Of a stretch of 64,000 bases of DNA, positions 1 to 12,000 are shown in pieces (within the stretch, counting starts at the first letter, position 1; each line of letters starts with the position of its first letter). Under the pieces are notes generated by a model, which made no database searches, was not told the origin of the DNA, and worked only from the letters and a program-made list of their open reading frames with translations. Origin of the DNA: Chelonoidis abingdonii (taxonomy: Eukaryota > Chordata > Testudines > Testudinidae). The position numbers and the translations under genes are program-made. The stretch is from positions 147,708,088 to 147,772,087 of the forward strand of contig NC_133773.1 of NCBI RefSeq assembly GCF_003597395.2, in the 5' to 3' direction.

Positions 1-77
1 CCTGGTTTGGCTTGGAGCTGTCCTGCGGGACTGTTCAAACCGTGTTTGTTGGCCTCATCTCGCTGAAGGCATTCAGC
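1..77 (-). CDS. LOXL3: LOXL3 last coding exon, partial and frame-broken
   Basis: On the minus strand from 77 the sequence contains blocks matching the human C-terminus (DAFSEEANRRFER then PGQTSNQ): GCCTTCAGCGAG, GAGGCCAAC, CGGTTTGAACAG and GGACAG. They are separated by extra one- or two-base insertions that shift the frame several times. The acceptor appears as TTCAAG, which would be TTCAG without one extra A. The stop codon is expected just beyond the left edge of the window. Weaker than the exon at 743-864 because it is short and cut by the edge. Confidence 0.6.
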
Positions 78-3000
78 CTTGAAGCATCAAGGTGAAACAG
101 CAGGTGCCAGTGAGGGCAAGACACATCCCTAACAAGCCCCCTGCCCCAGCGCTGCCTAGCCGTAGCCCGCGTGGAAGCCAGTGCCACCTCCGCCGCCCGA
201 CCAGACTCCCACCCCCAGCACCACACCTGCACCCACAGCTTGCCAAGCCAGTGGGCCAACTTCCCCAAACAAACAAAACGAAAGATCAGCACCCAACCTG
301 CCCCCAAGCGCAGGCCCTGCCCATACCCGCAGCCAGTGTCGGCCACCTCCAAACCAGCACCCAACCTGCCCCGCAGTATGCAGCTCTGCCCCGTAAGCCC
401 AAGTGCCATCTCCCCCCCACCAGCTCCTGCCCCCAGCCCCACACCCGCAGCAGTGCCGCTCCCCATGTCCCACGCATCCCCAACCTATCCACCCCACCTG
501 CCACGGCCCACTTCCCTCCCCCTACAATCCAACCTACTCCCCCAACCTTACCCCTCCTGCACCTCAGCCATTCAGCCTTGCCCTACCCCGCAGCCAAATG
601 CCACCCCCTACCCCCCAAATCTTACCCCCTACATCACCCAACGTGGCCCAACGTGGGCGCCTCCCCACCCGCCTTCACCGCCCCCCAATGGCTTATGCCC
701 CCCTGCCCCCATTTCTCCCAGGGCTCTGGCACGGCACCATACCGATATGGCAGTTGTGCACCCAGTGCGAATGCCCGGTCGTATTTGCAGTTGCCACTTT
801 CATTGGCGTTGTTTGGTAAGTCACTCTCGGCGCCACCTGCGTAGTTGGGGGTTTAATTCACCACCTGCCAGGGCACCACCTCGGGTGGGACTGCGGGCAC
901 CCACACCTGTGTCCCCTGATCCATCCCCCCTTCCAGGCCAGGGCTCTGCTTGTCCCCCATATCCACCACCCCATCCCCAGCGAGGGCTCTGTGTGCCCCA
1001 CTGTCCCTCTGGCGTGAAATGGCACTTGCCCCATGTGCGGCTTGGTCAGCCTGGGATTTTTAAATACATGGTTAAAGAAGCTGGTGATTAAAATGCTAAT
1101 TCCTGAATGACGGTGGAGTTTGCTCCCCATCCCCCCCCCCCCCCACCACACACACACATTCACAGACGGGGCCATAGCAGCTCGCCCAGCTATGCACAAA
1201 GCCCCTGGCCTGAGAAAGCTCCGCCTGGTGCACACCCAGCAGCACAGGACGCTGGGCCCACATTCCCCACAGGGCCAGGCTCTGCACAGCCTCCCCACTG
1301 AGTACAGAGCCAGGCTGCTGGCCACACTGCCCTGGGGAACCCTCCCTGATGGCCTGTGACAGCTGCATTGCAGGGACACTGACCCTGGCAGCCCAAGGTG
1401 GTGAGAGTGGGAGACAACTGCCCTGGAGGCCAGGCCTGGACTGTGGAACTCACTGCCACAGGAGAGGATACCACGGCCCCATTGTGCCCCAAACTAAATG
1501 CAACCTCAGCTCTAGGACAGCACCTACCAATAAACTCATCTAGCTGAGCCTGGCCCATCTCAGCCCAGACACCACCCCTCCCCTCACACCCAACCCCGCT
1601 CACGCGCACAGCCGCTCCACACACATTACCCACATGTTGCAAAGCAAGCTCTGATGGGCTAGGAAGTGGGAGGCAGAGAAGAGGCACCTGCAGCTGAGGC
1701 TCCAGGTACCTGACGGCTGCCCACGTACACATGGGGAGGGCGCAGCAGCCTCTGTCCGCCCCCCACATACCTGCAGGATGTAGTTGCCAGGCTGGACGTC
1801 GGTGATATCGATCCACTGGCAGTCAATGTCGTGCCTGTACAGGTCCCAGCAGCCCACGGTGATGCCCTGCTCTCCGAAGTTCGCGCACTCGTACCGCTTG
1901 GCCACGTCTGGAACAGGGTGAGGTCACTTACCCTGGCCCTCCCTCTGCCCCACAGCAAGCCCAGCCTGAGGCAGGCAGCAGCTCCCCACGGGGCAACCCC
2001 AGAGGGAGAGGACACCCTCCCCCCAGCTCTCCCCTCGCTTCCAGCACAACTCGTGGCAGTGCTGAGCCACTGCACCCACCTTCCTGGCACTCCGTGTCCT
2101 CCAGGCAGAAGCTGGCCTTGTGGCCCTCGGCCACCTTGGTGCCATTGGGGGTCAGGAGGTCGTAGTGGGTGAAGATGTCCATGCTGTGATAGTGCCTGGG
2201 AAGAGACACAAACCGAAGGTGCTGCACCCACAGACACACAGTGGGCGCGATGAGAGACAGGAGATCCCAGTGCTGCAGCGGGGGTGGGCGGAGAGTCCAG
2301 AGACACGCACAGGGGGTGGAGTGCGAGCTGGGGGGATGCCTGGGAGGGTGGAGGAGGGAGAACGGCCCAGAGACATGCATGGGGCAGCGTATTGGGAATA
2401 GCCTGGAGACATGGCCCTCGGGAAGGGGCAGCCCAGAGAGAGGCATGGAGTGGGACGTGACGTGTGTGTCCTTCTGTCCAAAGAGGCAGTGGGAGGCAGC
2501 CCAGACACATACCCATAGAGGGGCCCCAGTCCTACCCCGTGTGACGTTATTGATATAAACTGGGACCATATAGAACATGGGTTGCAACCACGGTTCTGTA
2601 GTGGCACCAAATCCTATGTAAAGGGGGTCATATAAGGTGTCTAAGACCAGGTTACGGGTTACTGGTTATGATTATGCTGTCTGTATGTCTGCATCATTTT
2701 GTAGTTGAAGTTATGAATATTGGCTGTATGCTGTCTGTATTTCAAACTTGTGCTGTGTTTCTGGGAAAGATCCCAGACAAGTTGGTGTTAGCTCTGCTTA
2801 GCCTGCTTGATGGCCCATTAAAGACCATCAGCTACACAATTGACCCATTGAGAGGAGGCAGATACGCCTTGTGACTCAGCAGGGTGTGCAGAAACTGGCC
2901 CATGTGACTGCAGACTCCATTTTGCTGTAACTTTCCACAGTAAGAACAGAGAAGTGTCCTTACACCTGGAAAAGCCTATATAAGGCTGAGGCCTCATCTC

Positions 3001-6000
3001 CATCTTGTCTTCAATCCTGCTTACTACCTCTGGAGGGACTTTGCTACAAGCTGAAGCTCTACACAAGGGACTGATGACCCATCACAGCGGGGGATGTTCT
3101 CCAGAGACTTGATTTGAACCTGCAGTTTACTCCATCACTGCTACAAGCCTGAACTAAGAACTTTGCCATTACTGTATGTAATTGATTCCATTTAACCAAT
3201 TCTAGCTCTCATCTCTATCTTTTTCCTTTTATGAATAAACCTTTAGATTTTAGATTCTAAAGGATTGGCAACAGCGTGATTTGTGGGTAAGATCTGATGT
3301 GTATATTGACCTGGGTCTGGGGCTTGGTCCTTTGGGATCGAGAGAACCTTTTTCTTTTACTGGGGTGTTGGTTTTCATAACCATTCATCCCCAGGACGTG
3401 TGGGACTGGTGGTGATACTGGGAGACTGGAGTGGAAATTGCTTGTGTGACTTGTGGTTGCCCAGTGGGGTGAAACCAGAGTCCTTTTTGTCTGGCTGGTT
3501 TGGTTTGCCTTAGAGGTGGAAAAACCCCAGCCTTGGGCTGTGACTGCCCTGTTTGAGCAATTGGTCCTGATTTGGCACTCTCAGTTGGGTCCCGCCAGAA
3601 CCACATCGTCACACCTGCCCCGGCGCTTTCTCATGCAGCCCTACACAGACCCCCGGTCCCAGTGACTCCCGCTCCATTGTCATGCAGAATGAGGGAGAGC
3701 AAGGAAAAGCCCCCAGAACTGGCAGTCACAGAGGATCCTGCTCCCCCTACATTAGTGCTCACAGCCCCACTGCGTCCCCATGCGAGTTCTGTGCCACTGG
3801 AGCCCACAGATCCCCCTCCCTCAACACATCCATAACTTGCCCTACAGCAGCCTCTCCCAGGGTTCCCCCCTCCCATCTCCAAGCCAAGTCCCTCCCCTCC
3901 CCGCCTTCTCCCATGGCCCTTCCCCTGAGAGCGGAGACTTGCCATGGCTTGGACAGGACAACCCAGGCACCCAGCTGCCCTGCACGGCCTGGAGCTGGGA
4001 CTTCCTGGGGCTGCTCAAGGGGTCACGCGGTGGCAAGCGTTACGCCTCACTTCCACCTGCTTCAATGACTGCAAGGCTCCCACCACCCCATCCTGAGACA
4101 CAGGCTGGCCCAGAGACCTGCATGAGGGAGCCCAGCCCCACAACTGCCACTCCCACAGCCTCACAGCACCTCACCCTGTGGCAGACGAGGCAGTGACTGA
4201 GCAGCTGGCCAGCAGCCCACGGGCAGGATACCAGCACTGTCTCCCCAGGGTGCAGCATCCCATGCCCCCCAGCCTCCCCCGGGACCCCACCCAGCCTCCT
4301 CCCCCCTCGGACCTCGGCCTCCCCCGGGACCCCGCCCAGCCTCCTCCTCCCTCGGCCTCCCCGGGACCCTGCCCAGCCTCCTCCCACCTGGGACCCTGCC
4401 TAGCCTCCTCCCCCCCTCAGCCTCCACTGGCCCCTGCCCAGCCTTCCCTGGGACCTCAGTCTCCACTGAACCCTGCCCAGCCTCCTCTCCCCTCGGACTC
4501 TCCTGGACCCTTCCCAGCCTCCTCCCCCCCGGGACCCTGCCTAGCCTCCTCCCCCTCCTCAGCCTCCACTGGCCCCTGCCCAGCCTTCCCTGGGACCTCA
4601 GTCTCCACTGAACCCTGCCCAGCCTCCTCCCCCACTTGGCCTCCCCCAGACCCCACCCAGCCTCCTCCCCGCTCAGACCTCAGCCTCCCCCGGACCCTGC
4701 CCAGCTTCCTCCCTGCGCAGCCTTCCCTGGGACCTCAGTCTCCACTGAACCCTGCCCAGCCTCCTCCCCCCTCGGACTCCCCTGGACCCTTCCCAGCCTC
4801 CTCCCCCGTGGGACCCTGCCCAGCTTCCTCCCCCCTTGGCCTCCCCAGACCCCACCCAGCCTCCTCCCCCTTTGGCCTCTCCCAGACTCCACCCAGCCTC
4901 CTCCCCCCTCGGACCTCAGCCTCCCCCAGACCCTGCCTAGCCACCTCCCCCCTCAGCCTCCCCAAGACCCCGCCCAGCCTCCTCCCACTTTGGACCTCAG
5001 CCTCCCCCGGACCCTGCCCAGCCTCCTCCCCCTCTCAGCCTGCACTGGCCCCTGCCCAGCCTTCCCTGGGACCTCAGTCTCCACTGAACCCTGCTCAGCC
5101 TCCCCCAGACCCTGCCAACCCCCTGTCCTGTCAGACCTCGGCCTCCCCCAGCCCAGTCTAGACCCAGTTGAGCTTCTTTCCAAGCTGGGCCCTGGCCCGC
5201 GCCCCTGCACGTCTGAGCCATGGTGAGCCCCCAGTTTACCTATGGCATTCGTGCCAGACCCAGGAGTGGCGCCCGGCCTTGGGGCGGAAGTCGGCGCGGC
5301 CGTTGTTGTGGATCTGGGAGGAGAAGCGCAGCAGGCGGCGGTGCCCGTAGGGCCAGTTGGCATTGCGGGCAGTGCTGGAGAGGCAGTTCTCCTCCGCGGC
5401 ACAGTACAGCATGTGCAGGGGTCGGTCCTCAATGTAGGCCGTTTCCTGGACCAGCGGGGCGTGCAGCAGCAGGTCCGAGGCAGCTGCGGGGAGAGAGGCC
5501 TGCTCAGCGCTGGGGGCAGGAGGATGCGGGGGGCACCTGCTCCTTTCTGGGGGGAGGGGCCTGCTCAGTGCTGGGGGGGGGGACGGACAGAGGAGGTCAA
5601 GGCCATATTTGGTTTAGCAGGGATGAGCCAATCAGAGCACAGGATGGCTCAGAGCAGTTCTTAGCAAGGGGCTGCCGCCTTGCACAGCTGTTTTTAGCAC
5701 AGCTGGACCACAGTTCAGAAGCTGCTGCTCTGGTCTGGCAGGGGGTGGAGCTGCCTAAGGGGAGCCAGGGTCTTGCAGCCTCCACCCGCGCTCCTGTCAG
5801 CAGGGGGTGGTTAGTGCTGCAGTGGTTGGGAGAGTGGGTCTGGGGGTACGTTGGGGGGGGCTCTAGGGGTTTGCCCCAGGTTTTACTTGGGGCTCTGCTC
5901 CTGGCCCAGTGCTGGGGCTGCAGGCTGCTGCCCGGCCCATCCCCAGGACTCCACTCCTAGCCCCAAACTGGGCGAGGGCACTGGGCATAGGGGATTGTGG

Positions 6001-9000
6001 GCAGTTTTGGGGGGGGGGTGCTGTGGTTCTCAACCTGCAGCCCACGTAATACACTGAGAGTTGCTAGTACATGGGGCCAGGGTGACTGAGAGCTCCCCCC
6101 ACCCCTCGCTCACTCTCGGAGCAGATGACCCCAGCGGCGAAGCGAGTGCCCGTCCTCTTGCAGTTGAGGCTGTTTCTGTGGTGATGGCAGTGGCTCAGTG
6201 CCATCTCGTGGCCAGCGCACCTCACACCGCTCAGCACCATCTCCGTCACGTTGCTGGCATCCCAGTACCACGTCTCCTGGGAGAGACACCAGGCTGGTCA
6301 GAGTCCTGTGTTCCCCCTGCCCCTCTGCACAGCAAGCCAGGCACTGAGCCCGTGGCATGTCCCTCCTGCCCCACACTTGTGTGTGCCATGCCCGTGCCAT
6401 GCCCCCTCGCCACCCCCGGCGAGACCTGTGCATACCTTCCCGCCTGCTGTGTGTTTAACCCCACCAGCAACTCCCAGAGACCAAGCCCCCAAGCGTCCCT
6501 CCCCTCACTGCCTGGGCCCTGCGAGCAAGCCCTGAGCCAGTCCTGGTGGATGAACCCCTGCCCCCCACACTCCCTGAGACCTGGGCCCCTCCAGCACCTA
6601 CCGTCACTGCATGCAAGGAGTAGCCCAGGCCGAGCTGGCGACATGCCACCATGGCTTCCTTGGTGGTCCAGCCCTCACTGCAGACCGTTCCCCACTTACT
6701 GCCTCGCTTCACCTCCACGCGGCCCTCGGTTGGGGTTCTTCCTCCTACTATTCGGATCTGTGAAGAAGCCCTGTGGGCCGTGAACATGCAGCCCCACCCC
6801 ACAGCCAGCCGGCCCTGCGAACCCAGCATGCTGCCTTTGCCGTGCCAGGGTACTAGGGAGGAGTCCTGGGCCCTGCCTGACGCGGTTAGCCAAGCCAGCA
6901 CTAACACCTACTTGTAAGCCATGGTTAGCGAATCCCAGGCCCAGCTGGCGACAAGCCACCATGGCCTCCAGGGTGCCCCAGCCATCGCCACAGATCAGGC
7001 CCCAGGTGGGGCCACCACTGCTTCCAGTGCCCAGCGCCACCTCAACCCGCCCCTCGAAGCGGCTCCGGCCCCCGCTCAGGCGAATCTGTGGAGAGAAGGT
7101 GACAAGGCCGGGTTAGCTGGGGGGCAGCGGGAGGGGCTGGCGGCAGGGCACAGCTGGGTCCCTGAGGGCTCCACTTGCAAAGCTCCAGGCGTCCCTCATC
7201 TCCCCCAGCAGCCTTCCATGTGGCCACAAGTACCACGGGGTTGGGGCCTGAACTGGTGCTGGGGAAGGGGCCAGAGGGGAGCCCCTACAGCCTGAATGTT
7301 GTATCTCAGAGTGGGTGCACCCTGGGCAGTGCCAGAGGCAGCTCCAGCTCCGGTCCTGTCTGCTCAGGCTGCGAGGCAGTGCCTGCGCAGAGCTGGCCTG
7401 CGGAGCCAATCACCTTAAGGCCGGAGTTGTATCCCCCCCCCAGCCCTGATCCCCCTGTGGTCCAGACGGCCCCTCCCATCTGCTGATGGTGATTTGCAGT
7501 CGCTTCATCTCCAGGGGGCACCAGGTGCCCAATCCGCCACTGGCCAGTGCGGCAGGACTAGGGCAGCCCTGTCCAGCTGCTCGTTCAGGAGCCAATATCC
7601 TCGTCCAGGCTGGTGCTGGGGGCCCTGGAGATGGGGAGTGAAATCAGCAGAGACCTGCCGTGTGGGCAGCTCCGTGTTCACGGTGGGAGCGAGCCGAGGG
7701 GGGAGCTGCATGCGCCCAGTTTCCCAGTGCCCATCCCCCATGAGCACGCAGGGAGCATGCAGTGCAAAGCAGCAATCTCCTGATGGGTGCTCGGGACTCC
7801 CCTCCCCGTGGGCGCAGGTAGGAACGGGCACCTCAGGGCAGGCTGAGGTTCCCCAACATATCCTCCTCTCCACCCCTGACCTGGGGTGGCACTGCGGGGT
7901 GCCACGCCTGGGGCAGAGGAACAGCTCCAGCTCGGGCTGTGAACTGAACAGACCCTGGGCATGTGGGACACCTCCCATCATCACCGCCCCTGGCCGGCAC
8001 CAACCCACATGGGAGAGAGAGATGCCTGGGGGCAGGGGCACCACAGAATGGGGAAGCAGAGAGGAAATGGAAGAGGGACTGTGCTGAGGGTTCCTCCCTC
8101 CCCCCCCATGATTGCCCCCCAAGTGCCCAGCGCCGAGGGTACGACCAGTCCTCCTGCACCCCAGCCTGGGAATCGTCTCCTTTCAGCCTCACCATGGCAG
8201 CACTGGGGTCTCTGCCACGTGTTCTGGATGGTAAAAACCCAGCTGGCACATGCCCCCCCACCAGGGGACTCTCCCAGCTGGCACACGACACTCCTCCCCC
8301 CGCCCGAGCAGGGAGCTACCCCAGCTGGCACATACCAGCCCCCCCACCACCAGGGGACTCTCCCAGCTGGCACACGCCCCCCCCACCACAGGGGACTCTC
8401 CCAACTGGCACACAACAGTCCTCCCCCCGCCTGAGCAGGGAGTTACCCCAGCTGGCACATACCCCCACCACCACCACCAGGGGACTCTCCCAGATGGCAC
8501 ATGACACCCCCCCCAGCAGGGAGCTACCCCCGGGCCACATGGGTTGCCTGTGAAAGGCGTTAACATGCTGGGTTTCCCATGGGCAGTCAGACAGCTCCGT
8601 GCACGTGCTGGGTTTCTGTTTGGGTCCCACGGCTCCACCCCACTGCAGTAACAACCAGCTCTGCTGGGCACTAGCACCCTTTTTGTTGCAGGTAAAGCGG
8701 GCGCTGCCCCACCTTTACCTGCGTCTCAGAGGTGGCATACGAACGGTGCCAGGGCCTCCTTTCCTGCCCCCTCCATGCCCAGGAGCTGTCAGTGTGATGG
8801 AGGGACATGAGGGGAAGCTGCTGGCAGAGGGCTGGACCCTGTGATCCCTGCCAGAGGAGGTGGCCCCCTCTGGGCAGTGACCTGGGATGCTGGCAGAGCA
8901 GCAGATCCTGGGCTCCGCGGGCTCCACGAGCCTCTAAGCCAGGCCCCCTACCCCAGCCCGCCGGGCTGCCCCCCTGCACAGGGCAGTGCTGACCGTGGTC

Positions 9001-12000
9001 TCGTAGCCCATGTAGGGGATGTTGCAACGGACCCCGGCATCCTCGGAGTGCTTGCAGTCCTCCGCCGTGATGTTCTTATAGGGGCAGCTCCACAGCAACT
9101 TCTCCGAGCCTGTGCACTGCACCTCGTTCATGTGGATGGGCCCCATCCCTGACAGGGAGCAGAGGGGCCAGGGTGATGGGGAGGCAGGCAGCCAGCGCCC
9201 CAGGAAATCCCCATACCTACCCCAGTCTCCGGAGCCCTCCCTCCTGCTGGACACATATGGGGGTCTCCTCAGACCTGATGGGTTCCCATGGGGCTGGCGT
9301 CAGGCATTTCCCTGGCCCTCCAGGAGCTGGGCTCTCCCTCAGAGGCTGAATTTCTCCCAGCCCTTGCAGCTTGCCTGGCTGGAGTCCCCTTGGAGAGGCT
9401 GGCGGAGAGGGGGCAGGGCGCGAGGGCACCCAGACTGCACAGCACTCACTAACTGAGAGCTGGAGCAGCTCAGCAACAGGGCCCACCCCAATGTGGGGAG
9501 AGCCCCCTCGAGCCAACATCCATGGGATAGAGAGCCCTCAACCCACCTTACCTGGTTCTCTCCCCTGCAGAGCAACAGGCTCAGGGGCTCAAGCAGGCGC
9601 CCAGAGGGCAGACGTGCCCTGACGGGCTCCCCGGCATGCATTGAATCACTCCCACGTACGCATGGGGCTGCCCCAGAGCTTCTCCCCTCACCACCCCCAT
9701 CCCAGCTCACCTTGGCCCATGCGTGCTCCCGTCAAAGCCTCCTTGGCACTGCCGAACCCCAGCTCACGGCACACCACACTGGCTGTCAGCAGGTTCCAGC
9801 GGTCATCGCAGACGGTGCCCCACTCACTATTCTTCAGCACCTCAACCCGGCCTTCCCCGGCCTTGGCACCGCCCTTCAGCCGGACGCGCTGCTGCGGCGA
9901 GAGCATGGGAGACACGTCATGAGACAGCCGATGCTCCTGCACTGCTGCCAGGCCCAGAAGCAAGGGCACCTCAGGGCTCCTGCTGCCCCCACTAGGCCCT
10001 GGGAGATAGTCACTGGGCTGGGGCAGCCTCCTGACTGACCCTGGGCACCCCCTATTCCAGCTGCTGGTGTCACTGCCTGATACGCAGTGGGTATGCCCCA
10101 CGCTGAACCCACGGAGAGCGCTTACCTGGCCCGGCTGGTGCTGCCGCTGCTGCTTCTTCTTCAGGGACCTGCCAGTGGTGAAGAGGGGCCCTGGCATGCA
10201 GCTCACCACAGCGGGCATCCCGCCTTTGCAGGCCACAGTGGCGTTGCCCTTGTAGAATTCAAAGGGGCACATGGAAATGTGCACCTCATTCCCCATGCAG
10301 GCCACCGAGTGCAGCCGGTAGCTGAGCTGCTGCCGTTCCAGGTACAACCTGCCAGCAGAGAGCAGAGCGTGAGTGCCTGGCAGGGGGGGAGAGAGGGGCA
10401 GCGGGGTGCCAGGAGCCGAGCCCAGCCCAGGGACTCTTGCCATCCATGACCCTAACACCAATCAGCAGGGAAGAGAGAGACTGTCACTCCATGGCCCAGC
10501 TCCTTGCAGCACTCCCCCCGGCCCCGGCCAGCAAGGCTCACACTCCTTCTTCACCAGGGAACCCCAGAGTAGGCCACAGGCCTTTGGACTCCAGGAGCCT
10601 CTGGTGCCAGGCACCCATTTACCTCTTGGGGACCCTAAAGTCCTCCCTGTGCTTGTGTTTGGGGCGAACTTTGGAGACCGGCCTGGAAAACAGAAAACAA
10701 CAGTCAAGGAGTTCGGAGCCCAGGTCTGCAACCAACGTCCTGCCCTGGCTCTGCCTGCCACTGCCAGCCTGACAGAACGGGGCTGCCCAGCTGCCTCCAA
10801 GGCCCTGGTCAGATCCAGCCATGTGGGCACCAAATCCACCTGGACAGGGCCCAGGTGCTGCCCATTTCACCAGGCCTCAGGTAGGGCTCACAGCAGGAGG
10901 GCAGCTGCTGCCAGTGACAGTTTCTCCCACCTCATGGCCGGAAATCAGTCACCCACTGCAGTGACTCCATTTCCCACCTGACAGCCCATGACAGGTGTGA
11001 CGTAGCCATGTCCTGTGTCACGCCAGCCACCACATCCCACAGGCAGGCACATGCTCCCTGGAATGCAGCACACATGGCGCCCGGTGCCCTATGGCCATGG
11101 TATGCATGCTGCATGCTCCCCACCCTGGCGACCCCTGGGCCTGCACCGCTCGCAACCTCACCCTCTCCCATATAACCCCATAGACAGGCAGGGGCCTGGG
11201 CGGGGACCTAGCTGCAAGGGGCCAGGTAGGCTTCCGGGCTGTCTCTCACAAGGCCCTGCCGGGAGCCCCACTCCTCCTGATGCAGCGTCAGTCAGCCCCC
11301 AGCAAAGCTTGAGTGCCCGGTGTGTCTGGGGCGGGAAGGAAAGCTGGAATTCAGACTCTACTGCTCGCTCCTGCACTGGCCATAATTCAACCCCCTTGCT
11401 CCAAACGGAGCTGTAACGTGCAGTATCGCTGGCACCACCCGTGTAAATACTGCCCCAAACCATGAACTCCATTCTGTCCTGCGCTACCCCTCTATCCCGT
11501 CCAGTGTATCCCCCTCAGCACACCCAGCAGCCAGCGAGCCACCAACCCACACCTGTGCATAGCTATCCTCCCTCCTATCTCTCCCCCTCCGTACACCCAG
11601 CCAGCCACCCCCATATGTACCCACCAACCCACACCTGTGCAAAGCTATCCTCGGGACACCATCCCTGTCCATCTTGGCCAACAGCCATTGATGGACCTAT
11701 CCTCCATGAACTTTTCTAGTTCTTTTTTGAACCCTTGGCCTTCACAACATCCTCTGGCAATGGGTTCCACAGGTTGACTGTGCATTGTGTGAAGAAATAC
11801 TTCCTTTTGTGTGTTTTAAACCTGCTGCCCATTAATTTCATTTGGTGACCCCTAGTTCTTGTGTTATGAGAAGGAGTAAATAACACAGAGGTGAAAGTAA
11901 GCCGGTTCGGTCCAGTACGACATACTGGCAAGGACCAGTATGCTGTGCTGGACCACACCGGCTTCCACTGGGATTAAAAGGCCTCTGGGCTGCCCGTGGC

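Noticed and set aside
92..1091. Proline-rich open frames of 250-306 codons on the plus strand
   Set aside because: They lie in the C-rich LOXL3 intron and across its damaged exon; composition alone explains them.
4161..5226. Long Pro/Ser-rich and Gly-rich ORFs over the minisatellite
   Set aside because: Open in many frames because the repeat lacks stop codons; no conserved protein.
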